Both the position numbers and the translations under genes were made by a program. From contig JASEGY010000222.1 in the NCBI GenBank assembly GCA_030019105.1, positions 1 to 6,218 of the forward strand: a stretch of 6,218 bases of DNA, given 5' to 3'. Origin of the DNA: a bacterium (GTDB taxonomy: Bacteria > UBA9089 > JASEGY01). This document shows, one piece after another, positions 1 through 6,042 of the stretch. Within the stretch, counting starts at the first letter, position 1. Each line of letters starts with the position of its first letter. The notes beneath the pieces were generated by a model. It worked only from the letters and a program-made list of their open reading frames with translations. It did no database searches and was not told the DNA's origin.

Positions 1-379
1 CCGCAATCGTAACATTCTCGCGGACAACGCAAATGTTGCGGGGTAATATTATAACTGTAACTCGCGGATTGGTATCAGTAGCTACCATCGCCTGAGAGGG
101 AAAAGGCAACCCCGCATCTCGTAAAGCATCCTGAACACTTTGAAAGGCCCGCTCTGCATCCTCATCTGCGTCTCTGACTACACCAAGGGAAATAACTGAC
201 GCAAAGTCTTTTGGTATTTGAAGCGCTTTAAGATTACTCCGTAACTGAGTTTTTCCGCCTATAGGCAAAATTTGGATGCCTGTTAGATTTAAATGGCTTA
301 TTAACGCTGAGAAAAATAGCTTTTCATCTATGCCTTCTACAACAAGTATTTTCTTTTCCTTGATCTTAATTTCTTCCAT
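1..379 (-). CDS. DUF3226-type TOPRIM-like protein, partner of the upstream ATPase (3' end beyond window)
   Basis: Open frame of 126 codons from ATG at 379-377 to the left edge with no stop, so the protein is partial. The start overlaps the stop of the ATPase gene by one base (TGATG), which implies translational coupling; no strong separate ribosome site is seen. Residues 11-16 read ILVVEG, with Glu15 in the position of the TOPRIM glutamate. Residues 65-74 read SLGVVRDADE, giving a DxD motif at Asp70/Asp72. GGK at 41-43, FQSVQDALRDAGLP at 79-92 and NPRVTVIILP at 104-113 match my memory of DUF3226 proteins. TOPRIM domains cleave or rejoin nucleic acids using Mg2+ held by these acids; nuclease activity here is inferred. 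Past ILP the residues no longer look like the family (an M-L-E stretch is expected), so divergence or a frameshift near position 35 is possible. Family call fairly sure, function unproven. Confidence 0.85.
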   Translation of the reverse strand, partial: MEEIKIKEKKILVVEGIDEKLFFSALISHLNLTGIQILPIGGKTQLRSNLKALQIPKDFASVISLGVVRDADEDAERAFQSVQDALRDAGLPFPSQAMVATDTNPRVTVIILPRNICVVRENVTIA

Positions 380-1452
380 CAGCGGATATCTATCCCTATA
401 TTAATTGCGGCTGCAAGCATCTCCTGATCACAGGTTACTACACGGATGTTATCATCTATCCGGTCCAGCCGATGAAAGAGAAGTTCATACGGCCCCTCTT
501 CCTCAAATGCCTGGTGAGCGGCTCGAATACATTCCTCGTTATGTGTGGTGGCAAAAATCTGGGTATCGAATTCCCTGGCCAAAGCGGCTATCGCCTTCCA
601 TACCTTGACCATAACCTTATGATGGAGGCCATTTTCAACCTCGTCGATTAACACTATACCTTTTGTTGCGCTAAAAATAGCAGCAGCCAAAGAAAGAATG
701 CGCCCCATACCCTCTCCCATAAGCGGTAGGGGTAAAAGCCTTCCTATCCCAATATCACCATGCACGATTGGTTCACTACTACTACTAACTATTACGGATA
801 AACGACGAAGACGTGGCTCAATAAGTTGGAGAATTCTAAGAACAGACTCCTGTTGACCTGCCATCTCTATTTTTCCAAAATGCTCTGCTTCTTCCTTAAG
901 TGAATTACGAGATTGCGATGCAAGGAAAAATCCTGGACACAGTGGCGATACAGGTAGCTTTGGTTCAAAATGGAGATATTGTCCTTCAATCCAGGCATGC
1001 GCCTTATGGGATTGGCCAGAACTGGCATTGTATTCCAGGTGCAACATTTGATTGCCCCATAGGGAAATTGCCTCGTATTTATCCGGTCGATCTTCATCTT
1101 GCATCCTAAGCTTAACACTGCCGGACTCATTTTCACCAAGTCTCAGATAAAGAGACACCAACTTCTTTTCCGGATCCCTACTCGAAAGCTCAATTTTCTC
1201 TTTAGCATCAAATTTGTAGAATAGTGCTCCCCACAAGGACTCCGGATCACTGGGAATCATTTGAAGTCCTCGGATGAAATTAATTTTTGTTGTTAATACT
1301 GGGTTCGTCAACCCACAATGAAGAAGCAATGCCTCAAGCAGGGCAGTCTTGCCTACATTGTTTGAGCCGCCAATGAGGTTCACTCGCGCCAGAGGCTCAA
1401 TCAAAGTATTTTTAAAACATCGAAAATTCTTGACCGTAAAAGATTCAATCAT
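379..1452 (-). CDS. AAA_15/AAA_21-type (OLD-like, ABC-class) ATPase
   Basis: A 357-residue ABC-class ATPase of the type paired with TOPRIM proteins. The N-terminus (MIESFTVKNFRCF) is the usual beta strand of SMC/RecF-like ATPases. Walker A is GGSNNVGKT at 28-36, a signature-like MGEGMGR lies at 245-251, Walker B is IVLIDEVENGLHH at 266-278 (Asp270, Glu271), and the H-switch is ATTHNEE at 301-307 (His304). All catalytic elements are present. Length is normal for stand-alone AAA_15 proteins. Start ATG at 1452 is supported by AGGTGA at 1464-1459, which overlaps the stop of the gene upstream, only 6 nt away. The downstream TOPRIM-like gene overlaps its stop by one base. In the PARIS defence system an AAA_15 ATPase senses phage and releases a TOPRIM nuclease; the same arrangement suggests defence here by analogy only. 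A housekeeping DNA-repair role is the alternative. Confidence 0.9.
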   Translation of the reverse strand: MIESFTVKNFRCFKNTLIEPLARVNLIGGSNNVGKTALLEALLLHCGLTNPVLTTKINFIRGLQMIPSDPESLWGALFYKFDAKEKIELSSRDPEKKLVSLYLRLGENESGSVKLRMQDEDRPDKYEAISLWGNQMLHLEYNASSGQSHKAHAWIEGQYLHFEPKLPVSPLCPGFFLASQSRNSLKEEAEHFGKIEMAGQQESVLRILQLIEPRLRRLSVIVSSSSEPIVHGDIGIGRLLPLPLMGEGMGRILSLAAAIFSATKGIVLIDEVENGLHHKVMVKVWKAIAALAREFDTQIFATTHNEECIRAAHQAFEEEGPYELLFHRLDRIDDNIRVVTCDQEMLAAAINIGIDIR

Positions 1453-1458
1453 AACTTC

Positions 1459-2868
1459 TCACCTGCTTATCACCCGGTCCCCAACCTGAATCTCCTGCAC
1501 AGGAAAGAGTTCCAGGACGCTGGCCTGGCTGCTTTTGTCCGTAACTTTGTCTACTCGAATAATAGCCACATCCTCTGTTCTGGCCCCAATTATCTCACCG
1601 CTCGAAGGAGAACCTTGAGCCGCTTCCTTGAGCAACCCCCCTACCCGGTAGACTAATAGTTCCATCCCTTCCCGTAAGCCGTGGAAATAACCTAAATCGA
1701 GGATGACGTAATCCCCTTCAACCTGGATTACCTGGCCCTGCTGAATAGGGAATTGGGCCTTTATTTCCTCTGTCAGGGCTTCGATCTCTGCCGCTGCCTT
1801 GTCTCTGGAAGTCAAGATCGTTCGGCGCAATAGCTCTTCTCCACCTGGTAGTCTAAGAAGTTTAAGATTGATCACCAGAGAGGAAAAATAAGTGTTGCTT
1901 ACTACCCGGCCGGTGATAGCCAGATTCGTTTCCCAGAGGTCAACGGCCTCTTGAATAGAAATCTCATCCAGATGAGCTATATTCCCGGCCGGCTCGGTAG
2001 GACTCTCTTCTAAAAGGGGCAAATTAACCGCGACCACTTTAAAGAAGTTGGTTTCCCGCAATCTTTGCTCTAATTGTTTAAAGACAAGCCTACCCGGATC
2101 GCCCGGCAAATTAAACAGGGTCAGCACCAGCCGTCTCTCAGGAGTCACTTCCGGCAAAGTAGGCCCTGGCAGGGAAGAGACCTCGATTAACCCCTTTTCT
2201 TCTGCCGCAGGTTTTTTTTCAGATGGTGGAGGCTCTTCCACAGGGGGAGTGGGAATAAGCTCCACCTCAATAGCTTCTTTGGGAAGAGATGTTGCTTTTG
2301 TATCGTCTGCCTTTTCAGGTATCCTCCTCTTAGGCTGAATTTCGATTTCTTCAGTGGTAACCGCCTTTGTTTCAGGCTCAGAGACAGCTCTTGTCTCCTG
2401 CGCTTCTTCAGGTTGAAGCTCTATGTCAATCTTCTCAGTCACAGCAGGCTCTGCCTCACTCTCAGAGACAGAAACGGCCTCTCTCTTTAGCTCACGCATC
2501 TCTGACTCTACGACCAGTCGTTGGGGATCCGTTAGCTCTATCTGGGGCAATTCCCGGGCTAATTTTTGAGATACTGGTAATGCCGGAGGCGGGCTCTCTG
2601 AAAACAATTCCTCCTCAGTCTCGGTCAGGCTGATTTCCTCTAACGGTATTGCATCTTCCAATTCTGACGCAGGTATGAGGACTTCAGTATCAGATTCTAT
2701 AGCAGCCGGGGCGCTCTCAAGTTCAACCACCACAGGCCGAGCTGCCTCTGATTTAGTCTCTTCAACGACCTCCGGCGCTTTTGCCTTCTTCAAACCGGGG
2801 GTTACCTCCTTAATTGACGGCAAAAAAGCCACGACCAAAAACAAGACCACCGGGATTAAAATATTCAT
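1459..2868 (-). CDS. Membrane-anchored envelope protein with Glu/Pro-rich linker and FlgT-C-like domain
   Basis: 469 residues, not matched to a named protein. Residues 3-17 form one hydrophobic segment without a lipobox cysteine, so it is probably an uncleaved inner-membrane anchor. Residues 20-245 are low-complexity and rich in Glu, Pro, Ala and Val, like a periplasm-spanning arm. Residues 246-375 (RRLVLTLFNLPGD onward, NLAITGRV near 315-322) look like a degenerate CsgG/TolB-N-type alpha/beta domain. Residues 376-469 resemble the FlgT C-terminal domain: GDYVILDLGYFHGLREGM at 385-402 and a final VGDRVISR. The protein made from 5733-4021 has a similar DLGxxHG stretch, so the two may work in one envelope complex. 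Start ATG at 2868 has AGGAGG at 2879-2874, 5 nt away, a strong site. It begins 12 nt after the end of the broken toxin gene and lies 6 nt before the ATPase gene. Confidence 0.82.
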   Translation of the reverse strand: MNILIPVVLFLVVAFLPSIKEVTPGLKKAKAPEVVEETKSEAARPVVVELESAPAAIESDTEVLIPASELEDAIPLEEISLTETEEELFSESPPPALPVSQKLARELPQIELTDPQRLVVESEMRELKREAVSVSESEAEPAVTEKIDIELQPEEAQETRAVSEPETKAVTTEEIEIQPKRRIPEKADDTKATSLPKEAIEVELIPTPPVEEPPPSEKKPAAEEKGLIEVSSLPGPTLPEVTPERRLVLTLFNLPGDPGRLVFKQLEQRLRETNFFKVVAVNLPLLEESPTEPAGNIAHLDEISIQEAVDLWETNLAITGRVVSNTYFSSLVINLKLLRLPGGEELLRRTILTSRDKAAAEIEALTEEIKAQFPIQQGQVIQVEGDYVILDLGYFHGLREGMELLVYRVGGLLKEAAQGSPSSGEIIGARTEDVAIIRVDKVTDKSSQASVLELFPVQEIQVGDRVISR

Positions 2869-2880
2869 TGGTTCCTCCTG

Positions 2881-3496
2881 TTAATGCTCATCGGGATTAT
2901 CGGCAGGAAGACCCTCGCTGCGTGCTGCTTCGCACAAGGCGTTATCCGCAGAAACAAAGATAAAGAGCGATAACTCTTCTGTTCTGATCAGGGCATTCCT
3001 AAGAATAATGGCAGTAGCTAACTGGATTGCATCGTATCCTCGAAGGGGATGCCGTCTGGTCAGATCCACCCCCGCTTCCATTACTTTGTCGCTTAATGGA
3101 GTGATGATATACTCCTCATTCCGCACATCCGATAGGAATAACCACAAAGCTGCTTCGTAGTCTTCTTCGGACAACTCTTTAGTCCGTACCTTCTTGCTTA
3201 AGGCAGCCGCGATTTCTACAATTCCTACCTAGGCAAGGCAAACGGTGTTTCTCTTAGTAGGCTCAACAATAGATTTTACCCACTCGCTACCTTTTTCTGC
3301 CGCATATCGTTTGACCGCCGCGCTGCTATCGAAGTATAGTATTTAAGAAAAAGATTTTGGGGTTGGTTGTGATTGGAGTTTAGGCTTTAGCCTTTCATAA
3401 GTAATGAAATCCTAAAGGATTAACTCCGAAAGCTACATAGTCTATCTTGAATTCACCTACCCCAAAATATTTATCTTAAGAGCTATAGTACAGCAT
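2881..3496 (-). pseudogene. vapC: VapC-like PIN-domain toxin, disrupted by a 151-bp element and an amber codon
   Basis: Remnant of a PIN-domain ribonuclease toxin. The ancestral ATG is at 3496-3494 and overlaps the antitoxin stop as TGATG. The first codons are ATG CTG TAC, then a foldback element interrupts, and the frame resumes at 3336 as TAC TTC GAT (YFDSSAAVKRY). Removing 154 bp (element plus one TAC copy) gives a 153-residue protein, normal PIN length. All four acidic PIN residues remain: Asp5 (YFDSSA), Glu43 (VGIVEIAAAL), Asp104 (RGYDAIQLATA) and Asp133 (FVSADNALCEAA). A second lesion is TAG at 3231-3229, codon 38. Today translation from the ATG would give six residues (MLYYSS) and stop. 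The 97-residue open frame at 3174-2881, starting at a TTG, is only the C-terminal remnant. Active VapC toxins cut tRNA or rRNA; this one should be inactive. Family call firm; gene name given by class only. Confidence 0.88.
3337..3487. mobile_element. MITE-like 151-bp inverted-repeat element inside vapC
   Basis: Non-coding element with terminal inverted repeats. 3338-3362 pairs with 3460-3484 at 20 of 25 positions, including ACCCCAAAAT/ATTTTGGGGT cores. A second stem inside it, GGAGTT at 3375-3380 with AACTCC at 3422-3427, continues through CTTTAG/CTAAAG to TTTCAT/ATGAAA around a 5-nt loop at 3400-3404. It is flanked by TAC (minus strand) at 3490-3488 and 3336-3334; collapsing these restores the toxin start exactly. 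A 2-bp TA duplication fits equally well, as in IS630/mariner-type elements. It has no open frame, so movement would need a transposase elsewhere. Ends are uncertain by a base or two. Confidence 0.75.
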
Positions 3497-3831
3497 CAGT
3501 GGTTCCCCCGCAGGGCAATAATTTCTGTGGACAAAGGGACTTTAAGTTTAGCCAGTGAGGTTTCTACTTGAGCCCGGCTGGGAGTCTTCTTCAAAGGAAG
3601 TGTAGCCATCATGGTTTCTGCCAGGGCACGTTGCCTTTCGGAAGCCATAACTACTCCAGTTTGCCTGAGAGTTTGCAAGATTTTCGCCTCCTCAAGATTA
3701 TCGTTCCGGCGACTCTCCAGCCACATTTGTATAGCCTCGGTAACGACGTGACTTAGCCTTTTATCCGAAGATGTCTCCTGGCGTATCCGTTGCGCTATTG
3801 TAACCGGTATTTTGATCTGAACTGTTTCCAT
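3496..3831 (-). CDS. Ribbon-helix-helix (CopG-like) antitoxin of the vapBC-type locus
   Basis: 111-residue protein. Residues 3-9 (TVQIKIP) fit the DNA-binding beta strand of a ribbon-helix-helix protein, followed by two helices at about 11-22 (IAQRIRQETSS) and 26-41 (LSHVVTEAIQMWLESR). The basic, charged tail (42-111) would be the toxin-binding part. VapB-type antitoxins dimerise, bind their own promoter and block the PIN toxin. Its stop overlaps the ancestral toxin ATG by one base (TGATG), the classic arrangement, but the toxin is dead, so this is now an orphan antitoxin. Start ATG at 3831 is preceded on the minus strand by a doubled AGAGGTC motif that comes from TGACCTC heptamers at 3832-3845, so its ribosome site lies in repeat DNA. 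No clear promoter is seen upstream. The fold is inferred from pattern; the antitoxin role rests mainly on position. Confidence 0.75.
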   Translation of the reverse strand: METVQIKIPVTIAQRIRQETSSDKRLSHVVTEAIQMWLESRRNDNLEEAKILQTLRQTGVVMASERQRALAETMMATLPLKKTPSRAQVETSLAKLKVPLSTEIIALRGNH

Positions 3832-3852
3832 TGACCTCTGACCTCTGACTAC
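3832..3852. repeat. Short heptamer tract (TGACCTC x2, TGACTAC)
   Basis: Three adjacent 7-bp units, TGACCTC, TGACCTC and TGACTAC, directly abut the antitoxin start. On the minus strand they read GAGGTCA and provide the only purine-rich stretch that could serve as a ribosome site. The units match the larger tract at 3969-4031, with the palindrome cluster lying between the two. Confidence 0.75.
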
Positions 3853-3860
3853 TTGCTCTT

Positions 3861-3960
3861 GTTCCCACGCTCTGCGTGGGAACTACCTCTGTGACGCTCT
3901 GCGTCGTGAACATGTGACTCAGAGCGTCACAATCTGCGTCCCCACGCAGAGCGTGGGGAC
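3861..3960. repeat. Cluster of three REP-like palindromes
   Basis: Three strong hairpins in 100 bp. The first is GTTCCCACGC at 3861-3870 with a 3-nt loop and GCGTGGGAAC at 3874-3883, a perfect 10-bp stem. The second is GTGACGCTCTG at 3891-3901 with CAGAGCGTCAC at 3920-3930, a perfect 11-bp stem. The third is GTCCCCACGC at 3938-3947 with a 3-nt loop and GCGTGGGGAC at 3951-3960, a perfect 10-bp stem. The first and third are versions of the CCCACGC-TCT/AGA-GCGTGGG palindrome seen dispersed in many bacterial genomes. No U-run follows on either strand, so they are not ordinary intrinsic terminators, though they could slow 3' decay of the upstream transcript. Confidence 0.85.
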
Positions 3961-3968
3961 GAGGAACC

Positions 3969-4031
3969 TGACTTCTAACTCCTGACTTCTAACCCCTGAC
4001 TCCTGACTCCTGACTACTGACTACTGACTAC
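3969..4031. repeat. Nine-unit heptamer tandem repeat (TGACTNC type)
   Basis: Nine uninterrupted 7-bp units in phase: TGACTTC, TAACTCC, TGACTTC, TAACCCC, TGACTCC, TGACTCC, TGACTAC, TGACTAC, TGACTAC. The organisation resembles the short tandemly repeated repetitive (STRR) heptamers known in cyanobacteria, but no link to that phylum is claimed. The last 11 bases run into the 3' end of the gene at 4021-5733 and supply its stop codon. Confidence 0.88.
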
Positions 4032-5733
4032 TGTAATATACTCCCCCCTCCGGGTGCCAGCCTTCCTTTTCGTCGTCAGCTCCCCCGATATCGAGCCAGA
4101 AGTTATTCCGCAAGGGAAACCGCAACCCGAGTCCGGGGCCGTCCGGGTGGTCATATTCGAAAAGGAACTTGACCTTAGAAGTGATATAGGTTTCAAGGCC
4201 AAAGAAGCCCACAAACTCGTCCCTGTCCAGGGTAAGAAGCCCCACTCCACCAGAGAGGTCAAAAAGACCAACCGGGGTGTCAAGTTCATAATTCAATAGG
4301 GCCATTACCTTGAGCAGTTCTACTCTCTCGTCAGGGTAGATATTGTGAAGAGAATAGAGTAAATCTAAAGCCAGACGATTATCCTTGCCAACCCGGTATC
4401 TGGCTCCGATGCCAAATCCTTCGGCCCTAAGTTCCAACTTATCTAAAACACCGACGTCAACAATTACGCCGCTGGGGTAAGAAAGGCCGGTAAACAAGCC
4501 GCTTTTCTCCTGAACATAAGGCTTGTTGACGGAAAGGAGCCTGGGTGAAGGAAGTCCCCCTTTAGCCACCGGCGGTAAAGTAGGGATAGCCTGGATGGGG
4601 CTGAGGTGAATATTAAGCTCATATTTTTCTCCGGTTTTAAGGATTATTCTTCTTTCGGCTGTTTCGTAGCCGGTCCTGGTCAAGGAAAGTTCATAGAGAT
4701 CGGGAGGAAGATTAGGAATAAGGAGCGGGGTAGTCCCCTTCAGTTCTCCCTTAAGATAGATTTTGGCATTGGTAGGCACGGAAGTAACCAGAAGAGAACC
4801 CGGCTCAATCAATGGCCGGGCGCCTTCCTCTATCCTGGCCATAAGTAAAGATACGGTCAAAAAAGCAGCTGGCAAAGCCCGCAGGGTAATCTTTCCGGCC
4901 AGGCCGCCGTAGCCTTCCTTAATAAGCTCCAGTCCGTAGGCCTTGGGTTCCGGATTTTTAATAATAAGCGGTGAAAGCCCGACCAGTCTGGCATCAAGTT
5001 TTACCTGAGCAGAAGAGGGATTAGAGGTAATAATGAGGGAGTGCGGCGGCGTAGACGGTTCTCCTAATGTGGTCAGCCGCTTTCTGACCTGATCCCCCTG
5101 AATCAGGCGGTCGGCTGTCCTGGTGACCACGATGGCTTCAGAACGGTAACGGTAAGTCTTTGAGACCTGAAGTTCAGCTATCTCGATTCCTGCCCGCAGG
5201 GCAGTAAATTGTGAGCCAATCTTTACCCCGTGATAGGTGCCCAGGTCAATAATTACCTCTGAGCCGCTGACTATCCGTTCAATCGAACCGGATAAGGCGT
5301 AGGCATCCTCAAAGAGGTCCAGTATCCGCCTATCCATGCCGGCCAGGTTTGTTCTTTCAGTGCCAATAAAGGAGGCATTAATCAGGAAGGAGCTTGATCC
5401 CCCCGGCCCACGGATTTCTTCATAATCTCCTTTAACCAGAATATCTGCCTCTAAGATCTTACCCAGGATATTAGCTATCTCCGGGCTGAGTTCACCCATA
5501 ATCTCCTGGGTTCGGGCCGTTACTACCCGCTGGACTACCTGCCGGTCGATCAAGGTTATCCCGGCCGCTGGAAAGAGGTCGGTAAAAAGCTGGTTGACCG
5601 CATCCTGGCCCGTCAGGCTGGGAACCTCACTCTTGTCCTCAAAGTCCAGGACAGCCATGTCAGCCGCCCCGGCTAATTGGGGCAATAATAGTAACGACAA
5701 ACAAACTATGAGGGTTCTTAGCTTAGCAAACAT
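4021..5733 (-). CDS. Secreted envelope protein: CsgG-like + FlgT-C-like + two PEGA domains + beta-rich C-terminus
   Basis: 570 residues. Residues 1-23 are a Sec signal peptide (positive start, hydrophobic core, cleavage after LAGA). Residues 24-105 (MAVLDFED, LIDRQVVQRV, LEADILVKGDY) look like a CsgG/TolB-N-type domain. Residues 148-218 (SEVIIDLGTYHGVKIG to GDQVRKR) resemble the FlgT C-terminal domain. PEGA domains lie at 232-297 (LIITSNPSSAQVKLD) and 313-379 (SLLVTSVPTNAKIYLKG). Residues 405-568 are glycine- and aromatic-rich alternating strands (GFGIGARYRVG, LFDLSGGVGLL), perhaps a small outer-membrane barrel. Start ATG at 5733 has AAGGAG about 6 nt upstream and fits the signal peptide. A strong promoter lies 50 nt upstream. 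Residues VYYSSQ and the TAG stop are encoded partly by heptamer repeat. Exact role unknown; an outer-membrane assembly or surface-binding part is inferred. Confidence 0.87.
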   Translation of the reverse strand: MFAKLRTLIVCLSLLLLPQLAGAADMAVLDFEDKSEVPSLTGQDAVNQLFTDLFPAAGITLIDRQVVQRVVTARTQEIMGELSPEIANILGKILEADILVKGDYEEIRGPGGSSSFLINASFIGTERTNLAGMDRRILDLFEDAYALSGSIERIVSGSEVIIDLGTYHGVKIGSQFTALRAGIEIAELQVSKTYRYRSEAIVVTRTADRLIQGDQVRKRLTTLGEPSTPPHSLIITSNPSSAQVKLDARLVGLSPLIIKNPEPKAYGLELIKEGYGGLAGKITLRALPAAFLTVSLLMARIEEGARPLIEPGSLLVTSVPTNAKIYLKGELKGTTPLLIPNLPPDLYELSLTRTGYETAERRIILKTGEKYELNIHLSPIQAIPTLPPVAKGGLPSPRLLSVNKPYVQEKSGLFTGLSYPSGVIVDVGVLDKLELRAEGFGIGARYRVGKDNRLALDLLYSLHNIYPDERVELLKVMALLNYELDTPVGLFDLSGGVGLLTLDRDEFVGFFGLETYITSKVKFLFEYDHPDGPGLGLRFPLRNNFWLDIGGADDEKEGWHPEGGVYYSSQ

Positions 5734-5782
5734 TCAAATCTCCTTTCAGCTCGCTAAAAGGACGCTATCTCAACAGTTTTGT

Positions 5783-5811
5783 ATTATATTCCATCCAAAT
5801 GGCAAAGTCAA
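5783..5811 (-). promoter_or_regulatory. Sigma-70 promoter for the envelope gene at 5733
   Basis: On the minus strand TTGACT (5811-5806) is followed by a 17-bp spacer and TATAAT (5788-5783), five of six and six of six consensus bases. Transcription should start near 5776, giving a leader of about 43 nt before the ATG at 5733. The -35 box begins inside the last base of the direct repeat that flanks the MITE-like element, so that element sits immediately upstream of the core promoter. Confidence 0.8.
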
Positions 5812-5820
5812 GGAAAATCT

Positions 5821-6032
5821 CAGGGCAATTGCATCAAAATTAAAGCTAAAGCCTAAGAGAATGAAATTCAAATACTTGTGTAAAAAAGGAGAAATGGAGA
5901 AGGTTGGAGAAAGGGAGAAGGGAAATTGACTATAATTGATCAATAAGTGATAGTTTTCCCCGATTCTCCCCTTTCCCCACTTCTCCTTCTTTACACATTT
6001 TAATTAAGAATTAATTTGATGCGATTGCCCTG
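5821..6032. mobile_element. MITE-like 212-bp foldback element with 10-bp target duplication
   Basis: Terminal inverted repeats open with CAGGGCAATTGCATC at 5821 and, on the other strand, CAGGGCAATCGCATC from 6032 downward; with the following AAAATTAA/AAATTAA they span about 22 bp with one substitution and one indel. A 10-bp direct repeat AGGAAAATCT flanks it at 5811-5820 and 6033-6042. The inside holds a purine-rich arm (5879-5927) facing a pyrimidine-rich arm (5953-5997) that begin and end with GTGTAAA and TTTACAC, so much of it can fold on itself. No open frame is present. Ends beginning CA and a 10-bp duplication would fit an IS4-type transposase acting in trans; that assignment is inference. 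Confidence 0.78.
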
Positions 6033-6042
6033 AGGAAAATCT

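Noticed and set aside
2881..3174. Stand-alone 97-residue protein starting at TTG
   Set aside because: It is the C-terminal part of the PIN domain; the same frame continues upstream through the amber codon to YFDSSA, so it is a pseudogene remnant.
3335..3490. 7-bp direct repeat TATAGTA at 3335-3341 and 3484-3490 as the target-site duplication
   Set aside because: Collapsing it leaves five extra bases and an out-of-frame toxin start. Collapsing only TAC (or TA) restores the frame and the conserved start, so the longer match is probably partly element end.
3938..3960. Intrinsic terminator after the envelope gene
   Set aside because: The stem is strong but no run of T follows on the minus strand.
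3832..4031. CRISPR array
   Set aside because: The units are 7 bp with no spacers and the palindromes differ from each other; there is no repeat-spacer pattern.
4014..4299. Overlapping open frames on both strands within the envelope gene's 3' part
   Set aside because: They are shadows of the 570-residue frame, with no start signals or recognisable domains.
5594..5929. Plus-strand open frame of 111 codons
   Set aside because: It runs through the signal-peptide region, the promoter and the MITE-like element, and its translation is low-complexity without family resemblance.
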